Origin: Actinomycetes bacterium
GTDB taxonomy: Bacteria; Actinomycetota; Acidimicrobiia; Acidimicrobiales; Acidimicrobiaceae
Direction of reading: 5' to 3'
NCBI GenBank assembly: GCA_021819025.1
Contig: JAKASN010000075.1
Span: 1-7,689 of the forward strand
DNA: 7,689 bases
Below are positions 5,886 through 7,689 of the stretch, one piece after another. The notes beneath the pieces are model-generated. The model did not search any database. It worked only from the letters and a program-made list of their open reading frames with translations, and was not told the origin of the DNA. Made by a program: the position numbers and the translations under genes. Each line of letters starts with the position of its first letter. Position 1 is the first letter of the stretch.

Positions 5886-6521
5886 ATGACTGTAGAAAGT
5901 GAAGCGAAACCCGCGAATCGTGCCGTGGTGCTCGGGGATCCAGCGACCGGTGGGGTAGCGTTGCTCACCGTTGTTTTGCTGGTTCTAGGGCTGGCATTTA
6001 CCGGCATAATTCCAGGGACCGCTATCCCTCTCACCGTTCCGATACTACTTATGGCCGGATACGGGCAACTCCGGCTCGGACTTCTCGCCATCGCGAAGGG
6101 TGACAACATTATTGGCCTATTCTTCGCTGTGTTCGGCCCATTCTTGATTGCGTTTTCGTTGCTCATCGAGGGACTGCCCCGCGGATGGTTCCCTGTCCCA
6201 GCGAAAGATATTCCGCACGCACAGGCAGGGTTCTTGCTCGCATGGACCATAATGATCACGTTGTATTTGCTGCTTTCGATCTTTTTGCCAGCTATTTTCA
6301 CCGCCATTCTTGTTCCGGTCACAGTCGGGCTGTGGCTTCTGGTGTTCGGGATTTGGGGCAGCGTACCGGGGCTCGAGAAAGACGCTGGTTGGATATTGCT
6401 GTTAGCCGCCGTGGGCGGACTCTATTTCGTGGCTTCTTCCTGGTTGACCTGGGTTGGCCACGATGTCCTGCCCCATGGTCGACCGCTTGTGCCGGCGCGG
6501 AGCGCCACAACCCAGGCCTAG
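5886..6521 (+). CDS. GPR1/FUN34/YaaH (SatP-type) acetate/succinate transporter
   Basis: This 211-residue inner-membrane protein has six hydrophobic segments, as in the acetate-succinate transporter SatP (YaaH). Family landmarks are GYGQLRLGLLAIAKGDNIIGL, aligning with the SatP pattern Q-x(3)-GL-x(4)-KG-x(4)-GL, followed by FGPFLIAFSLL. A central AQAGFLLAWTIMITL segment follows, then a C-terminal DAGWILLLAA…VLPHG, matching AGW and VLPxG of SatP. The N-terminal signature, usually NPAPLGL, is diverged to GDPATGGVA. The family moves acetate, succinate or related monocarboxylates, often with protons; the substrate here is inferred. I chose the ATG at 5886 because GGGGGGA lies just upstream and the added in-frame residues from 5763 do not look native. 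It stands alone between two insertion sequences. A promoter at 5787-5815 fits. Confidence 0.85.
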   Translation: MTVESEAKPANRAVVLGDPATGGVALLTVVLLVLGLAFTGIIPGTAIPLTVPILLMAGYGQLRLGLLAIAKGDNIIGLFFAVFGPFLIAFSLLIEGLPRGWFPVPAKDIPHAQAGFLLAWTIMITLYLLLSIFLPAIFTAILVPVTVGLWLLVFGIWGSVPGLEKDAGWILLLAAVGGLYFVASSWLTWVGHDVLPHGRPLVPARSATTQA

Positions 6522-6538
6522 AACCAATTGTCGCTGAT

Positions 6539-6552
6539 TCCCGATAACGGGA
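6539..6552 (+). terminator. short hairpin after the transporter gene
   Basis: TCCCG-ATAA-CGGGA, 18 nt after the stop codon, forms a 5-bp GC-rich stem with a tetraloop. No U-run follows, so at best it is a weak terminator or an RNA-stabilising 3' end. Confidence 0.25.
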
Positions 6553-6573
6553 GTTGGCGGCAAGAAATCAGTG

Positions 6574-6587
6574 TGAAAGCGTTTTCA
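6574..6587. promoter_or_regulatory. LacI/CcpA-type operator palindrome
   Basis: TGAAAGCGTTTTCA is a CG-centred dyad (12 of 14 positions symmetric) and fits the catabolite-responsive consensus TGWAANCGNTNWCA at every position. Operators of LacI/GalR-family regulators have this form. A further half site, TGAAAACG, occurs at 6608-6615, 34 bp away. It lies downstream of the transporter gene and upstream of a possible promoter at 6645-6674. No regulator gene is in the window. Confidence 0.4.
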
Positions 6588-6644
6588 TGCGCTATGTCTC
6601 CTCCGGCTGAAAACGTCGCAGTTGTTGAGGCCGGGGGTTCATTT

Positions 6645-6674
6645 TTCAATTAAGGGTTGTTCTGTGGCTATAAC
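6645..6674 (+). promoter_or_regulatory. possible promoter facing the ISL3-type element
   Basis: TTCAAT (6645-6650), an 18-bp spacer and TATAAC (6669-6674, five of six -10 bases) read rightward. A Shine-Dalgarno-like GGAGG and an ATG at 6688 follow, opening a frame of 26 codons that crosses the presumed IS end and stops at once. It may be the remains of a gene whose body was displaced by the insertion. Confidence 0.3.
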
Positions 6675-6726
6675 GACGTGGAGGTAAATGGAGGTGGTCA
6701 CGACGCAGCGGGGACACATGTTTAAA

Positions 6727-7689
6727 GGCTCTATTGACCTTCATGTGGATCAACTCGCCCTGTCGTAGGGAAGTTTGAGATCAATCGGCCCACAGGAAAG
6801 CATCACCAACGCCAGAGTCGCCTGAGCGGAATGAAGCCCGTAGCATCTCGCGATGATCGAGCGGATCTTGGTGTTCAAACCTTCCACTCGGCCGTTGGAA
6901 ACCCCAAGTTCAATTGCGGCCATGATGCCCGCCTTGTGGGAGCGGACCGTCTTTGACAATCGGACAAAGCTCGGTATTCGAGACGGCGATGCTCGGGAGC
7001 ACCAGCGCTCCAGCATTTCGCTCACCTCATCGTTAGTGAGATCGCCAGCGAAGACCGCACGAAGGGATTCTTTCATCTCATATGCCCGCCAGAGCGCTCC
7101 GCCGGTTCGCTTGATTCTGCGTAGGGTTTCACCCTGGCGCTCAGTCAAATCACCGGGATTTTTGAGCAAAGCCCACCGTGCCCCTGAGAACTTGCGGGCG
7201 TACTCTGGAGAGGGAAGCTTTCTCATCTGGCGCCAGAGGTCTCTTCTCACCTCTTCCAGGGCCTCTGTGCCCAACTTTACCACGTGAAATGGATCGAGGC
7301 AGATCCGGGCCCCCGGAGCGTGATCAGCGAATGCCTTGGCGAAAGCTGGTCCCATATCCATGGTGGCCGCTTTGATCTTTGCGGCTCTGTCTGGGCCGAG
7401 TTCCTCAAAGAACCCATCGAGGCTACTTGCGCTTTTGCCTTCTGCCCCCTAGACGATTCTGCCAGTATCGTGATTGGTGACCAGAGTAAGGTAGTTGTGA
7501 TGCTTTCGGTAGGAGATCTCATCCACCCCTACCAGAAAGAGGTTCTCCAAGCGTTTGGGATCGAGCTCTTCAGCTACCACCCGTTCGCAGATCATTCCCA
7601 CCGTTCGCCAGGCGATCCTAGTCAACTTGGTGACGGTGGTCTTATCCATCTTGGAGGTTGCCCACGCCACCAGGTGCTCAAAGTCTCTG
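6727..7689 (-). mobile_element. ISL3-family insertion sequence, partial at window edge
   Basis: It carries the C-terminal three-quarters of an ISL3 transposase on the minus strand and runs off the right edge. The inner end is placed at about 6727, where GGCTCTATTGACCTTCATG resembles the terminal repeats of actinobacterial ISL3 elements. The eight bases outside it (TGTTTAAA) could be a target duplication. The partner end is outside the window, so the boundary is tentative. Confidence 0.7.
6750..7689 (-). pseudogene. ISL3-family transposase with an in-frame amber codon, 5' end missing
   Basis: One minus-strand frame runs from beyond the right edge (R-D-F-E-H-L-V-A-W at about 7688-7662) to a TGA at 6750, interrupted by a single TAG at 7451-7449. 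Upstream of it lie TKLTRIAWRTVGMICERV and the catalytic LVGVDEISYRKHHNYLTLV, ending GRIV. Downstream in the same frame come GAEGKSASSLDGFFEELG, the second catalytic region ATMDMGPAFAKAF and ICLDPFHVVKL. The final catalytic region is SNGRVEGLNTKIRSIIARCYG. Family members normally read R-I-V-W-G, so TAG most simply replaces TGG by one G-to-A change. The aligned D, D and E residues are all retained, so this is the only visible lesion. A downstream ATG at 7361 could give a 203-residue fragment lacking the first Asp. Confidence 0.88.

Overview
The window looks like accessory chromosome or plasmid DNA from a moderately GC-rich bacterium, most likely an actinobacterium. Shine-Dalgarno sites are clear and TTG/GTG starts are likely. 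An acidophilic Acidimicrobiia host is only a guess from the mix of IS families and the SatP-like transporter. No rRNA, tRNA or CRISPR array was seen.

Layout: (1) Positions 1-2203 hold a compact minus-strand operon, read right to left. It contains a 94-codon unknown gene, a 380-codon protein with a faint resemblance to sigma-70 region 2 (start and stop codons overlap as ATGA), and a 237-codon XRE-type helix-turn-helix protein. A fourth gene probably begins at the left edge. None has a function I can name with confidence, and together they are the best candidate here for an undescribed system. (2) Positions 2204-2706 are non-coding, with two inverted repeats. (3) Positions 2707-4092 are a decayed IS1380-family element whose transposase is split by a frameshift. 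(4) Positions 4093-4457 are non-coding. (5) Positions 4466-5525 are a structurally complete IS1595-family element with 24-bp imperfect terminal repeats, an 8-bp target duplication (TTAGCGAA) and an intact ISXO2-type transposase. (6) Positions 5534-6521 carry a promoter and a GPR1/FUN34/YaaH (SatP-type) carboxylate transporter gene on the plus strand. (7) Positions 6522-6726 hold a LacI/CcpA-like operator palindrome and a possible orphan promoter. (8) From about 6727 to the right edge lies the 3' part of an ISL3-family transposase gene with an in-frame amber codon.

Three different IS families within 5 kb, two of them with broken transposases, mark this as an IS accumulation zone. The working genes are probably the XRE/sigma-like operon and the organic-acid transporter. 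Nothing in the sequence ties those two modules to each other.
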